Positions 10,354-20,854 of a DNA stretch of 64,000 nt are shown here, piece after piece. The notes under the pieces were generated by a model, which was given only the letters and a program-made list of their open reading frames with translations, ran no database searches and was not told where the DNA came from. The stretch is from Ophiura sarsii. Taxonomy: Eukaryota; Echinodermata; Ophiuroidea; Amphilepidida; Ophiuridae. Both the position numbers and the translations under genes were made by a program. Within the stretch, counting starts at the first letter, position 1; the number at the start of each line of letters is the position of its first letter. The DNA is taken from positions 45,896,074-45,960,073 of the forward strand of contig CM069455.1 of the NCBI GenBank assembly GCA_035610835.1. The letters are read 5' to 3'.

Positions 10354-10632
10354 CCTACAATCAAGGAAAATAATAATAGTTGGCACACTTGACGCAACTT
10401 ATTACAACTATCCCTATGCTCGCAATTGAGATCAGACTTGGGATATAGCACTGTTTAATACAAAGCAAAAGTCTCCCCCTTTCTTATATCCTTCCCCACC
10501 CCCCATCAATCGAAGTTGGGGGTTCTGCCAAGGCTTCTGATAATATGACTCTACATTGCCTCCGGGGAGAGGGGCAGGTTTTTTTCCGTAATTAGGACAA
10601 AGTGTGCCAACCTTATTTTCCTTGATTGTAGC
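10354..10632. mobile_element. MITE-like inverted repeat, ~32 bp arms
   Basis: ctacaatcaaggaaaataa followed by gttggcacactt at 10355-10390 pairs with aagtgtgccaac and ttattttccttgattgtag at 10600-10631. The left arm carries five extra bases. The ~210 bp interior includes C-rich patches that create spurious G/P-rich ORFs on the minus strand. The next stretch, 10640-11400, shows T-rich and GGTC-rich low complexity near 11040-11060 but no gene. Confidence 0.6.
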
Positions 10633-11403
10633 TTCCCTCATGAATCGTTGCACCATGACATAAAGCTGTTAACTGCTTACAACGCTGTGGAATTCAGTAA
10701 CCTTTTATGTGGATATTGCCTAATGGTTTGCGTAAAAAAAGTGTAGGATTCCATACAAAATAATAACCTTAGTATGTTTTCCCCTCAGGCAACGGGGAAA
10801 AAACACCTTGTTTTATGGGCGGACGGACCTGGTAAGTAGTAGGGCCGGGCGTTCTGCTTTTGTTTAGGTGGGGTTTTTTTAAACATAAAATGTCACCAAA
10901 ATCTGCACAAATCAAAAATGTTGTAAACATGTGGAAAAGAAATTTCGACAGATTTTCGGCCAAAAGACTGCTGATTTTACATGATTTAAGACAAATTTAT
11001 CTTAATTTTTTTTTTTTTAAATCTTGAAAAACGCAAAAAGTAGGTCGGTCGGTCGGGCCTGTAAAACAGGGTAGTTTTTATTCCTCGTCTTATATAAAAA
11101 GGTGTAGGATTACATGTTCTCCACTTATTTAAAGGTGTTTTAGGGGGAGGAAGCAATGGTTGGGTTACATAAGGAATAGGGAAGATGTGCTATAGTGAAA
11201 AAGCTAACACAAAAGCACTTTTCGCAACAACCAAAAAGTATTTTTTGAATCCCACAGCACATTTTTTTCACAAGTTGTCTAAATTTAGAAAACTATGTCC
11301 ATTTATATCAAAAACCAACGAACTAAATTTCTGTTGAAGTGTTTATTCTAGAACTTGTTTAGTTTGAATTTAGTTTTTAATGAACAATTTATGGTTTTAA
11401 TGT

Positions 11404-11658
11404 CAATTAATAAGAAATATGTAAACATCGAAAAGTGCAATATCGCTGCGCATTTCGGTTTGTTTTTGAACGCACATGGCATATTTTTCAATTAATAAGA
11501 AATGTGTAAACATTGAAAAGTGCAATATCGCTGCGCATTTCGGTTTGTTTTTGAACGCACATGGCATATTTTGTAATTAATAAGAAATGTGTAAATATCG
11601 AAAAGTGCAATATTGCTGCGCATTTTGGTTTATTTTTGAACGCACATGGTATATTTTT
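11404..11658 (-). repeat. 85-bp tandem repeat, 3 units
   Basis: Units start at 11404, 11489 and 11574, each 85 bp, containing aagtgcaatatcgctgcgca and gaacgcacatggcatattt. The first two are nearly identical and the third has more substitutions. Repeat-derived peptides on the minus strand (KNKPKCAAI-like) are by-products. The stretch 11660-12180 has nothing recognisable. Confidence 0.9.
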
Positions 11659-12181
11659 GTGTAAACAAAGCACCTTATGCTTCGAAAGCACCTTTTACCC
11701 CAAAAAGCCATTTTTCTAAAATCAGGCAACACATTTAGAAAGTGCATTATATTCCCTATCCCTCCCTAGATTACATTTGTCATGGCAAACTTATCGCAAA
11801 CTTATCAAGTTTGGAAATCTTAACAGCAAAGGAACCTTTTCCATATTTACAATTCCTAGAAGTTGTACACAAAATATAAAAATGGTTCACGAATAGTATA
11901 AAAATCAATTGTTGTATTTATTTATTTAATATTTTAGTTTCAATAAATCAAAAAAGACCATGTAGCAAATAGAAAACATGATAGTTGAGTAGCGTGGGAG
12001 GACATTTACTGTATTGTTACTTTCAATTACAAATCATAATGCCCAATTGAATTCTATAAAAAAATGTAGTCCTATTTTGTTTAATCATTGGTTTAAAACA
12101 GTGATGAAGATATGCACATAAGTGACCCAATTGGGCTCAATCGCATGGATTTGGCAAAACTGAACAAAATTAATGTCCACA

Positions 12182-12438
12182 GTTTGATCAGTTCCAAATT
12201 GCCGAGCCTCCCTTAGGGACGCACCATTAGATTTTCGGGGGGGGGGGGGGGGGGGGGGTAGGAATAGGAAGTTTTAGGAAGAAGAAAAAATTCCCCCTCT
12301 ATGCAGGCAAAAAAAAAATGATGAGTAAAAAAACAAAAACTCTTGGACATCGTATTGTGTGTGTGGCCTTTCCCTTGGATTACTTTTGTGGCGTCTAGAT
12401 AGAAAACATGTTTCTCGCCAATTTGGAACTGATCGTAC
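12182..12438. mobile_element. GTTTGATCAGTTCC-family MITE, interrupted by another element
   Basis: The left end gtttgatcagttccaaattg and right end caatttggaactgatcgtac belong to the family seen complete at 24274-24511 and 27513-27721. TA follows the right end. Between the arms, at 12214, sits a truncated copy of the AGGGACGCACC family plus a long G run. Confidence 0.6.
12214..12345 (-). mobile_element. Truncated AGGGACGCACCATTAGATTTTC-family element
   Basis: From 12215 the sequence agggacgcaccattagattt and a following G tract, taggaagttttt-like and ccctctatgcaggcaaaaa segments match, in reverse complement, the right half of the full element at 43791-44280. The partner terminus is missing. It lies inside the GTTTGATCAG-family MITE and so inserted later. 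A run of about 22 G (12237-12258) follows the terminal motif. Confidence 0.6.
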
Positions 12439-12658
12439 TATTAATATACCAATCGAGACACAATGATCGTATAGAAAACCTATACCACATAAGGCAGACA
12501 ATTTTACTATGTGAACATATGTACACCGCACAGGGCTGACATCACTTTTAATGAATGGTCTCACCATTTGGGTGTACATCACATGGCAGAAAATGAGCTT
12601 GACCAAGTAACATCGATATGTTGGCACATTATAGTAATTAGGAAATAGCGTACTGCTA

Positions 12659-13120
12659 GGGCCCTGTCATGCATCAAGTTTTTGATGGAATTAAGGGGGT
12701 GTTAACCCTAATAATATGACATTTATTAAGCGCTGTAACTTTTGAACTATTAATGTGACGTATAGAAGAATAAATTTTTGGAAAGGAAATAAGTCAAGGA
12801 TTTTTAAAATGTTGACCCAAAAAAAATCCACTTTTGATGAAATTGCACCAAAATCATCTTAAGACACTTCTCTAGGAACATAATGTTTTCATAAAAATGC
12901 TTAGTTTTTAAATTAATAATCAAATTTGATACCAAAAATGGATGCGCTGACTCCTTTCCTTTCCAAAAATGTATACTTTTATGTACATCACATTAAAAGT
13001 TCAAAAGTTACAGTGCTTGATAAATTTTACATCTTGATAAATTTTACATGATGGTTAACACCACCCGTAAGTGCATCATGCTTTTTCCCTATCATGTAAT
13101 TGATGCATTTCAGGGCCCTG
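12659..13120. mobile_element. MITE with GGGCCCTG..ATGCATCAA termini
   Basis: gggccctgtcatgcatcaa at 12659 pairs with ttgatgcatttcagggccc ending at 13118. Inner pairing is visible as well (acttttgaact / agttcaaaagt and ggaaagga / tcctttcc), so the arms are long and diverged. A TA precedes the left end (12657-12658) and follows the right end (13121-13122). It directly abuts the next MITE. Confidence 0.65.
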
Positions 13121-13122
13121 TA

Positions 13123-13377
13123 AGGGGTCGTCCAAAATTATCGCCATTTTCACTTACGTACAGAGCGTACGTAACTTTTTGTCCCCCTCCCCCCTTGAGT
13201 TACGTACGCAATAAATGGCGATTTTTGTTGTTGTAATTTTGTAATTTTAGCAAAAAAAATCCCGCCTCTCAAGATCGCCATTTAAGTTACGTACGGTTGG
13301 GGCATATGTTGACCCCCTCCCCCTGTTACGTACGCTTTGTACGTAACTGAAAATGGTGAAAATTATGGACGACCCCT
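13123..13377. mobile_element. MITE with AGGGGTCGTCCA termini and GTACGTAAC inner arms
   Basis: The left arm aggggtcgtccaaaattatc plus ccattttca-ttacgtac pairs with the right arm gtacgtaac, gaaaatgg and aattatggacgacccct. TIRs exceed 50 bp with an interior near 130 bp. C-rich runs (ccccctcccccctt) are present. It starts at the TA that closes the neighbouring element at 12659-13120. Confidence 0.7.
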
Positions 13378-13504
13378 AAGTGTACTTCATCCATTATATA
13401 TACAAGTAATACTAAAAAATAGTGGGCATCCGTGTGATATGGCACATGCACCGTTTCACAATATACATTTTTTTACATTAATAACATCATATAATTACAT
13501 TGTA

Positions 13505-13664
13505 CTGCCGAGAGTAAGAATGTTGGTAACTGCATGGTAACTGTGACCCATTATGACATTCTTACGCTATAATACAGCAACAACTGCCGAGTGTAAGAAT
13601 GTGGTAACTGCATGGTAACTGTGACACACATACGACCTTCTTACGCTATAAAACTTCGGCAACT
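13505..13664 (+). repeat. ~80-bp tandem duplication, 2 units
   Basis: ctgccgagagtaagaatgtt ... ttcttacgctataa occurs at about 13505-13583 and again at about 13587-13664 with around 85-90% identity by eye. Each unit carries tggtaactgcatggtaactg, itself an internal repeat. The sequence from 13680 to 14400 shows no gene. Confidence 0.75.
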
Positions 13665-14079
13665 ATATGTGACCGAGTCACTCTCCGATCTTCTAAGTGC
13701 GGGATGATACCGCAGAGGATGCGGCTAAGATTTAGAATCCATTCTTATTCCTCACTGTGCACACTGTGCAAGTGTATTAAGTCATTCTAAAAAGGTCCCC
13801 AGTGGTAGGGTATACTAAATGAACTCCAGGGATGCTATCAAATCAGTCTTGAATAGGTAGAGAGGATGGTTAGGGGAATAATAGAGATCCTGGGGGAAAT
13901 TCAGTCCCTTTGCATGAAATACAAAAAAGCAACCTCTTCAGAAAGTTTTGGTCATCATTGAACATGAACATCCAGTCAAATTGCACTGTAACTTTCGATA
14001 TGCATCACAGGCCAGGAGGATCAGCTTTATGCAAAGGGTATGACTTACGCTCACCAAAAAATGTTTGTTTATCCATTTC

Positions 14080-14290
14080 TGACCTACCCTAATTTTGAAA
14101 ACTGACAAAAGCGTTTTTACGGTACCAATGAATAGGACCCTAATTTTGGAAATTCCAGCAAAAGGTGTTTTTTCTTTCAGAATTTTGCTTTTCCGGACAC
14201 ACTGAAATATTTTTTTACTCAGTAAAAATAATAGCTCCCACAATTCTCACATTTTTAATCTTTGAGCAACACTGCAGGAATCTGAATAAA
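14080..14290. repeat. Diverged dispersed repeat shared with 37290-37490
   Basis: The order of words accaatgaata, attttggaaattcc, aaaaggt-tttttct and agaattttgcttt is mirrored at 37290-37490 (acaaatgaata, actttggaaaattc, aaaaaggttttttctc, agaatcttgctttc) in the same orientation. This suggests an old dispersed repeat of unknown type. Confidence 0.35.
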
Positions 14291-14408
14291 TTATCCCATG
14301 CGTCTCACCCTGCCACTTGTCTTCAGTGTAACACAAAGGGTACCTGATCATCAGCTTTCAAGGTTCCCATGCCTCTTTATCTTGTGGGAAGCACCATAGG
14401 GACCTTAA

Positions 14409-14647
14409 CAATTTCCACGCGGCAGGCGGCTGCAGACGACATTCCAAAATTTCACAAAATGTTTAAAAAATGTCAAGATTATTGAATTTCATTAACATAT
14501 TTAGAATCACCATGAGAAATGCATTGACATAAGTACAAACATGCCTAGTATTGGGTCAGTAAGCCATGAGATAGGCTTTGAAAATTGTGAAAGGTTTCTG
14601 AAAAATCTGTTTTGTGTACGGTAAAAACAATAGCCGCGTGGAAAGCG
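14409..14647 (-). mobile_element. TTAA-flanked MITE, CACTTTCCACGCGGC family (copy 1)
   Basis: TTAA at 14405-14408 and 14648-14651 flanks a 239-bp element. Its ends are caatttccacgcggc and gccgcgtggaaagcg. Inner sequence such as gtacaaacatgcctagtatt and aaaggtttctgaaaa is shared with copies at 19321, 24757, 28221 and 48517. TTAA is the target of piggyBac-type transposases, so this is probably a piggyBac-type MITE; that superfamily call is inference. Confidence 0.8.
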
Positions 14648-15033
14648 TTAAGTAACATCGCTGACAATCCCACCCTCCCCTCTCTCTAGTAGTAACATCG
14701 TTGGCAACCACTCCACCTCCCGCATCTTATATTTTATACCACGCTTTCTGTAGCTTCACAATGAACACACATGCTTGCAACAACTTCGCACCTTTTTTGT
14801 TTAAAGGGGCATTGCCATCTTATCTTCATGCATGATGACAGCAGCCCAAGCTAGGCAGGTGAGGTAGGCATCTAGGCACCCCCTCCTTACCAGGGCCAGC
14901 CAGGTCCTTGTCCAATCATCGCACACAGGAAGTACACGCCACGTTGAGTCACACATTCTGGGGTCCTTCCAACAGTGCAAAGTAATCCATGTAGATCGAA
15001 GCCAAGACGGTGTCGTGTCTTCTTGGACTAGAT

Positions 15034-15314
15034 CAAAGAGGATTTCAAAGAGCACCACCACAATGCATTGCGTTTTTGCATAATGCCCTAATTCTGGTCT
15101 CGGCTCCCATAGACATTGCACACAATCATGGCTTCATAGCGCATTCATCGTTGGAGCTCTTAGGTTCTAGTTTACATCAATGAATAAATTAGATATCAGT
15201 GTTCCTTTTTTTTATTTCTAAAACTTAAGAGCTCGACAAATGCATCGTGTGAAAAAAAGTTGGTTGGCGTTCGCGCAATGCATTGTGGGAAGACCGTTAA
15301 AAAAATCTTCTTTG
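15034..15314 (+). mobile_element. Mutator-like MITE (CAAAGAAGATTT ends) with 9-bp target duplication
   Basis: The 281-bp element starts caaagaggatttc and ends with its imperfect complement aaatcttctttg. Inner arms cacaatgcattgcg / cgcaatgcattgtg pair perfectly. It is flanked by GGACTAGAT at 15025-15033 and 15315-15323. A second copy at 54819-55555 also has a 9-bp duplication. Nine-bp duplications fit Mutator-like elements. No transposase is present. The 106-codon minus-strand ORF at 14801-15121 runs across its left boundary and is discounted. Confidence 0.8.
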
Positions 15315-15323
15315 GGACTAGAT

Positions 15324-16085
15324 AATCACCTGTGCATGATCCTTTCCACGCTGCTTGCAACGTGTCATCGTCCTCACACCCCTGGGGGGTTTAAACATAA
15401 ATCCAAAATGGCAGCCGCAGCGTTACGGCTAACCGGATTAATCCAGGGACCCTGATCTATGTATGCCTGACAAAGAATCACATTAATCTCTGCTGCTACT
15501 AGATAAATCCACTCCCTTTGCCCCGCTGCAAATTATGATTCAGCTCGTTATATAATCCAAAATCTCTTTCAATCTGCTTTCAAGGCTCGATCCATATCTT
15601 GCTTGCGGGGACATTACCCTGTCTGAGTCGAGCTGCAAGCACCTCGTCTACGTCTACAAACGCACCTGATATCACCAGGTCCGACAGCTGGTGCACGACG
15701 ATCCATAAAATTTCCAAATTCTCACTTTTTTTCCCCTTTTGGTTTTTCCAGCAAGGTTTTATATTCCAAATCCGAATCAAGGGATTTCTTATCTCGGTAT
15801 CTCTCCATTCCAGGCAATCCTAGCTCTCAGTTCCTGGGGACCCCGAAGCCATTAACCTCTGTATAATCTATGACTTATCGTCTCCATGACGCCATCCCAT
15901 CACGTTACCATCCCATTGTATCAACTCGGCCTCTGCCCAGTCATATCTTGGTTTAGAAAATATATTCCAAATCTCTTGCTCGGTCCTGTATTAAAGACAC
16001 AGAAAAGGAAAAATAACAAAATATTATTGTAAATTGTATAACATAGGCCTCGAACAGTTAACAGAACTTACTATCAAAATTACAT
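15324..16085. other. Slightly CpG-richer unique stretch, no confirmed gene
   Basis: The sequence near 15400-15460 includes atggcagccgcagcg, which would start a 15-codon reading (MAAAALRLTGLIQGP) ending in tga. I see no splice donor that would extend it. The rest (15460-16085) is unique, without protein-like ORFs or repeats. A distant 5' exon is possible but unsupported. Confidence 0.3.
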
Positions 16086-16088
16086 GTA

Positions 16089-16441
16089 CCGTATTATCCC
16101 TATTAAGCGCCCATGCCCTTATAAGAGCCCACCACTCTTTTTTCCAATGACTACCAAAAAGTAACACCTAATAAGCGGCCATCTTTTTAGCCGCTGCAGC
16201 TCAAAATAAAGCATGCAAGTAGCATCCGAAAGTCCCGGCATTAACAACATGTTGGCGATCAATGTGTTGGCGATCAATGTATCGGCGGGCTGTGCACATT
16301 TTCCACCAAAAATGTGCATCAAAATTCAGAAATAATTTGACAGTTTCCACGAAAAACAATTTAAAAATAAAAGTAACTTAATAAGCGCCCACCCAAAATG
16401 ACTTTGCTAAGAGCCCTGGGCGCTTAATAGGGATAATACGG
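16089..16441. mobile_element. MITE with perfect 25-bp TIRs (CCGTATTATCCCTATTAAGC) and TA target
   Basis: ccgtattatccctattaagc (+gccc) at 16089 is exactly mirrored by (gggc+) gcttaatagggataatacgg ending at 16441. TA flanks both sides (16087-16088, 16442-16443). Inner repeats of aataagcgcccac are visible. The TA target fits Tc1/mariner-type mobilisation. Confidence 0.85.
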
Positions 16442-16652
16442 TACTAGTGTCAATTTTGTAGAGTGTACTTTAGACAAGAAACACCTTGCGGCTACATCTG
16501 AACAACTTCCATGATTTGAACGTCTATTCTTTGAATACGATTCTCAGTGTCATTCTCTTGCTTGCACTGTGTGATTTTATATGCTTTTATACGTATTAGC
16601 ACCTGCCACCTACTCTGATAGGAAACCAAAGCTTCAACAGATAAAAGGTTAA

Positions 16653-16693
16653 CACTTCCCATGCGGCTATTAGTTTGACCATTTCAAAACTGC
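16653..16693 (+). mobile_element. Truncated CACTTTCCACGCGGC-family copy
   Basis: TTAA at 16649-16652 is followed by cacttcccatgcggctatta and gtttgaccat, matching the left ~40 bp of the TTAA family; the remainder is lost. It sits 24 bp upstream of the next MITE. Confidence 0.6.
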
Positions 16694-16716
16694 CCCGTAG
16701 ACAGTCTTAAGATATA

Positions 16717-17286
16717 CAGGGTGGTCCAAAACAAACTATACCCAACTTTGGAGGCCATTTTCTCCTAGATGATAAAATATTTTAGTAATTTGGTTTGCAT
16801 ATTATTAAAGCATATATCGTTGAACATTAATATTTTGTGAGATATTGCTATTTTTAGCGAGTATGTGTAAAAATGGCTTTTCCACGGGAGCTGTCAATGC
16901 ATCAACGTGATATGCACTTTTATGACAATATGATATGACACAATAATGTAATGACCCAAGACCCATTATAAGCAGTTAAGGATTAAGTTTAATAATAAGG
17001 TGTGCTTGTCATTGTCAACTGTGCAATGAATACAAAGGTGTGTCATTGTCATATCATATTCAAACATGTTGATGCATTGACAGCTCCCGTGGAAAAGCCA
17101 TTTTTACACATACTCGCTAAAAATAGCAATATCTCAAAAAATATTAATGTAATATCTTCCATATTTTCACCAATATTGCTCAATGATATATGCTTTAATA
17201 ATATGCAAACCAAATTACTAAAATACTTCATCATCTAGGAGAAAATGGCCTCCAAAGTTGGGTATAGTTTTTTTTGGACCACCCTG
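16717..17286. mobile_element. Tc1/mariner-type MITE with ~200-bp arms (CAGGGTGGTCC)
   Basis: Termini cagggtggtccaaaa and ttttggaccaccctg, with TA at 16715-16716 and 17287-17288, bound a 570-bp element. Pairing continues inward for about 200 bp: ggaggccattttctcctag / ctaggagaaaatggcctcc and ggcttttccacgggagctgt / acagctcccgtggaaaagcc. It is a large hairpin without a transposase. Short ORFs on both strands are mirror shadows. Confidence 0.85.
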
Positions 17287-17288
17287 TA

Positions 17289-17946
17289 TGTGACCCAACA
17301 CAAGTAAATGAGCACAACGAGGGAAAATTGAATATTGAGTTATCTATATCATGTGTAAGTCAAGGGACATTTTGTCATGTTATATACCATTCCTAACCAA
17401 AGTTACGGATTTTTGAAAATCATTTTGTCTCAAAACATCAAATACGAATTGTCAAGTTACGGACATCTCTAGAGTGTTGGTTTTGTTAACAAATCAATGG
17501 AGTAAGTAATGAAGATTAAATGCTTCTAAATATAGTTTATCTCTTTATTTTCATAAACGTGAGTCTTTTGTTGGATACAAGTTGTATGCACGATCAGAAA
17601 TAAGACTTTTTATGAATCTGATATACTGTGACCATGTCCCACATTTTTGCTAAGTGAATTTGCTAAAAAATACAGGATGAGCGTTTTTTACACACAAGCG
17701 AATACAAAATGCCTCAGATTTTTGAAATTCCGTCAATCAAATTGACCATAACATCAGAACTGAATATCCGATTTGACTCAAATAAAAAGCATTTTAAAGC
17801 TAAGACTTTGCAGTTTTCCACTGTGCTTTTATCTCATTTTTTGTAAAGTAACTAAATTTTGAAATCCGGCCATCCTATACCCCCCCCCCCCTTAAATCAA
17901 ATTAGCTACTGCCGCATTGTGCCTATTTTACTCATGTTGGGTCACA
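17289..17946. mobile_element. MITE-like element with TGTGACCCAACA termini, abutting the previous MITE
   Basis: tgtgacccaacacaagtaaa at 17289 pairs with tttactcatgttgggtcaca ending at 17946. Its left flanking TA (17287-17288) is the right TA of the adjacent element. The right flank is TG, a probable mutated TA. The interior (~600 bp) has no coding motif and includes a C run at about 17881-17892. Confidence 0.6.
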
Positions 17947-17949
17947 TGA

Positions 17950-19160
17950 CATATCTTTTAGATTCAAAAATGATCCTCACGAATTTGAGCACATGAATTC
18001 GCATAAATTCTAGAAACATTTTCATAATTCTATACATCAATATCTTCTTTTAACATTTCACTAGTAATATTTAACTCATCTCAACGCATTGCCAACATTT
18101 GGCTAATTTAAAACAAAACATATCACAAGTTATCATTCAAATCAAATCCATGCAACGATATCACACTGTGGAGACAGAACGATTTAGTTGTTCATCCCTT
18201 GCATATGCAAGGCCATTTTTTTATTTTATGTTGTCCTCCACAGCTTTCAGAGAGAAGGGGTGGGCGGGCGGATTTTTTTAAATTTAAATTTTCTTTTACC
18301 AGCGGAAGCTCAAAGTTCAGCCAACAAGAAGTTGAAATCACTTTAAGAGTCGCACACATATATGTTATAAACAATGCCATTTAAACTGTTAAAAAAAAAG
18401 AATCTGAAAAAAAAAGCTGAACAAATCCGGAAAAAAAACCTGATTTTTTTTTTCAAATCTGAAGAAGAAAAAAAGAAAAAATCGGAGTAGCCTCAAATCT
18501 TACGAGCGGGAGGTCGAGGACAACATAACAATTTTTTGTTGTTGCTTAACCTACGAAAAGGTTGCAGCGCACCCCAGGCCAAAAAAGAAAGACAAAATGT
18601 TGTCTCTGTAGACATGAGAGCCTGGCACGACACGGTGAAAGTGTTAAAAAGGAGGCAGGTACGGACTGGCTGCAAAGTGTGATAATCAAATGGACGACTC
18701 CAATATGGGCTTGAAATAAAATTACAGAGCAGACATTTGAAATAAGCTGACCATCTGTTGAGGCCAAACCAAACATCGGTGATATTTTCCCAAAATTAAG
18801 GGGAGGGGTAGCGCTATGGGAAGAAAGTAAATTCTATAAATTGCAAATATATAACTTTGTGCGCACGAGAGGCTGATGAGATGGCAAACAAACTTCACAG
18901 CACAAAAACCAAAACCAAAATATAATTTAAAAACATGTCATGGAGTCTGCCTTGAGGTACAATATTATTTGCAGTGAAATGTCTACTTGTAATGTGAAGA
19001 GGGTTTGGAACAATCTTACATAATACTATAGCACAGTGCAATGCCGTACCATACCTCGTAGATCTTGGCAGGGGGGACTAAGCAAACATTACTTATGGGA
19101 GGATGTTATATTTAGGTTTGAAAGTGGAGGTTTGATAAATCATCTTAGTGAAATACTGAT
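17950..19160. other. Unique stretch without recognisable gene
   Basis: A/T-rich sequence with A and T homopolymers at 18390-18480. ORFs near 18190-18780 on both strands overlap each other and lack motifs. Faint ttagcgggctttaatttcgcgaattt at 19190-19220 is a remnant of the CTGTAAAA/TTTTCGCG MITE family. Confidence 0.45.
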
Positions 19161-19320
19161 AAACACTATAATTTCACGATGTTAAAATTACTGCTATTTT
19201 AGCGGGCTTTAATTTCGCGAATTTGGACATTTTACTGTTACTTTCAATAAAAAAATTGTCAGTTTCACAGGTATTTGGGGGGGGGGTTCAAATCGAATAG
19301 AGTGTTACAGAATCTCTTAA

Positions 19321-19563
19321 AACTTTCCATGCCGCCATTGGTTTTACCATATCAAAAACAGGTTTTTTAAGAAACCTTCCCAATTTTTTAAAGAGTATCT
19401 CAAGGATTACTGAACCAATACCTGGCATGTTTGTACTTGTTTCAATGCATTTCTCATGGCGATTCCAGATATGATAATTAATAATTTCAATAATTTTGAC
19501 GTTTCTGAAACATTTTGTGAACTTTTGGAATGATTTCTGCAGACACCTGCTGTGCGGAAAGTG
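19321..19563 (+). mobile_element. TTAA-flanked MITE, CACTTTCCACGCGGC family (copy 2)
   Basis: TTAA at 19317-19320 and 19564-19567 flanks a 243-bp copy. The left end reads aactttccatgccgcc and the right end tgcggaaagtg. The interior shares gcatgtttgtacttgtttc and gcatttctcatggcgattcc with the other copies. The 126-codon minus-strand ORF at 19407-19787 starts in unique DNA and ends inside this element, so it is discounted. Confidence 0.75.
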
Positions 19564-19789
19564 TTAACATCTATACCTCTCAATGCTGATGCTACTTGTG
19601 ATACAAGCACCAAGAGGCACCAATTGTACATTATGCAATGTGTAGTACGTCTTCCCCGATCACAAGCAAGTTTAGTATTCATACTAGCAGCTATAAGGCC
19701 AAATAAAGAATAAAAACTAGTTATTCGTCCTAACTTCAGGGGGAAAAGGAGGATGAGGTTACCTTTTATACAATAAATAATAAACAATG

Positions 19790-20570
19790 CAAAATTACCG
19801 TTATTAGCGTGGTTACTGCCTGATTGGTTGCGTAAATTGAGGAAGATAAAGCCTTGGTAAACCTTTTCATTTCATGGTTCTTAGGGGGTTTGTTTAAACA
19901 AAACCTGCTTTAAAATGTGGACTATTAAAGTAAATCTATTACCAAGATGTCAGGTTTTTAATTATTTTATCAAAACAGTTTATGGAAGAAATAAAGCCCC
20001 CAAAAAAGAACATTACAGAATTCCTGAAAAAAGGATGCGCGAGGGGACGAGAAGCAAGTTTTTTTTTTTGAGTTGGCCTAATAGGATACGATGTATGGTT
20101 TATTCATAGAGGATAAATTTAAAATGGCATTAAATTTGGATCAGTTTTGTTGGCGCTGAATACTGCACTGCTACAGAGAGACATGGTGACATTTACATGG
20201 TAAAATATGATGTCAATTTTTCCAGTGTGCATATGGCATTTCCGCTGATTTGGGCTGCTTTTTGGATTCTTATTGGGCCTTGCATCACATTAACTTTAAA
20301 TCGGGACAGTCCACTGTAAATCCTTCACTTGGGAAGTGTCTCGTATGGCGCGTTTATACACCTGTCGTTGGGTATCAGCCCACAATGTCAACTTTTATTC
20401 TTTCGACGTCGGCTGATTCGCAACGACGGGACAGGAGTATGAACGGGCCTTTAGTGTCAATATTTTTAAATAAATTAAAGCGATAGGAGCAGTTAACATA
20501 TTGCAGCCCTATCTCCAGGCTGTTTAGAGGCTCTTGTAGTAGTCCTATGCCAGGAAATTCTGATGAATTT
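19790..20570. other. Unique stretch, no confirmed gene
   Basis: No repeat family is recognised. Opposing ORFs at 20250-20486 (+) and 20375-20602 (-) overlap and neither shows a known domain. The part near 20340-20460 is less AT-rich than its surroundings, which is the only hint of former coding sequence. Confidence 0.35.
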
Positions 20571-20589
20571 CCTTCGGCAGCATCAGCAC

Positions 20590-20823
20590 CTACACCTAAC
20601 ACAAAGTCTCTGACCAGGTGCTTATCGTACTATGTACATGTATCACATATTTTTTGGTATTCTTCATTGATTTTGAATTAGCACTTGGTCAGGAACTTTT
20701 TATGTTGGGTGTATTTCAAATAAACCCCACTTCTCTCATCTCTTGAGAACAATTCATGATGACACAATTGACAAATGACTGAATAGCCAATGGACTAACT
20801 AGGAACTTTTTGTGTTGGGGGTA

Positions 20824-20854
<31 letters not shown>

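Noticed and set aside
13680..13700. Sequencing-adapter contamination (actctccgatctt)
   Set aside because: It only partly resembles an adapter end and sits in continuous genomic context, so it is treated as coincidence.
14801..15121. 106-codon minus-strand ORF
   Set aside because: It crosses the boundary of the Mutator-like MITE at 15034. No motif was found and its composition is odd (many Trp and Cys).
15405..15455. Start exon ATGGCAGCCGCAGCG
   Set aside because: The frame ends after 15 codons and no suitable splice donor occurs before the stop.
19407..19787. 126-codon minus-strand ORF
   Set aside because: Its C-terminal half lies in the TTAA MITE at 19321-19563 and no motif is present.
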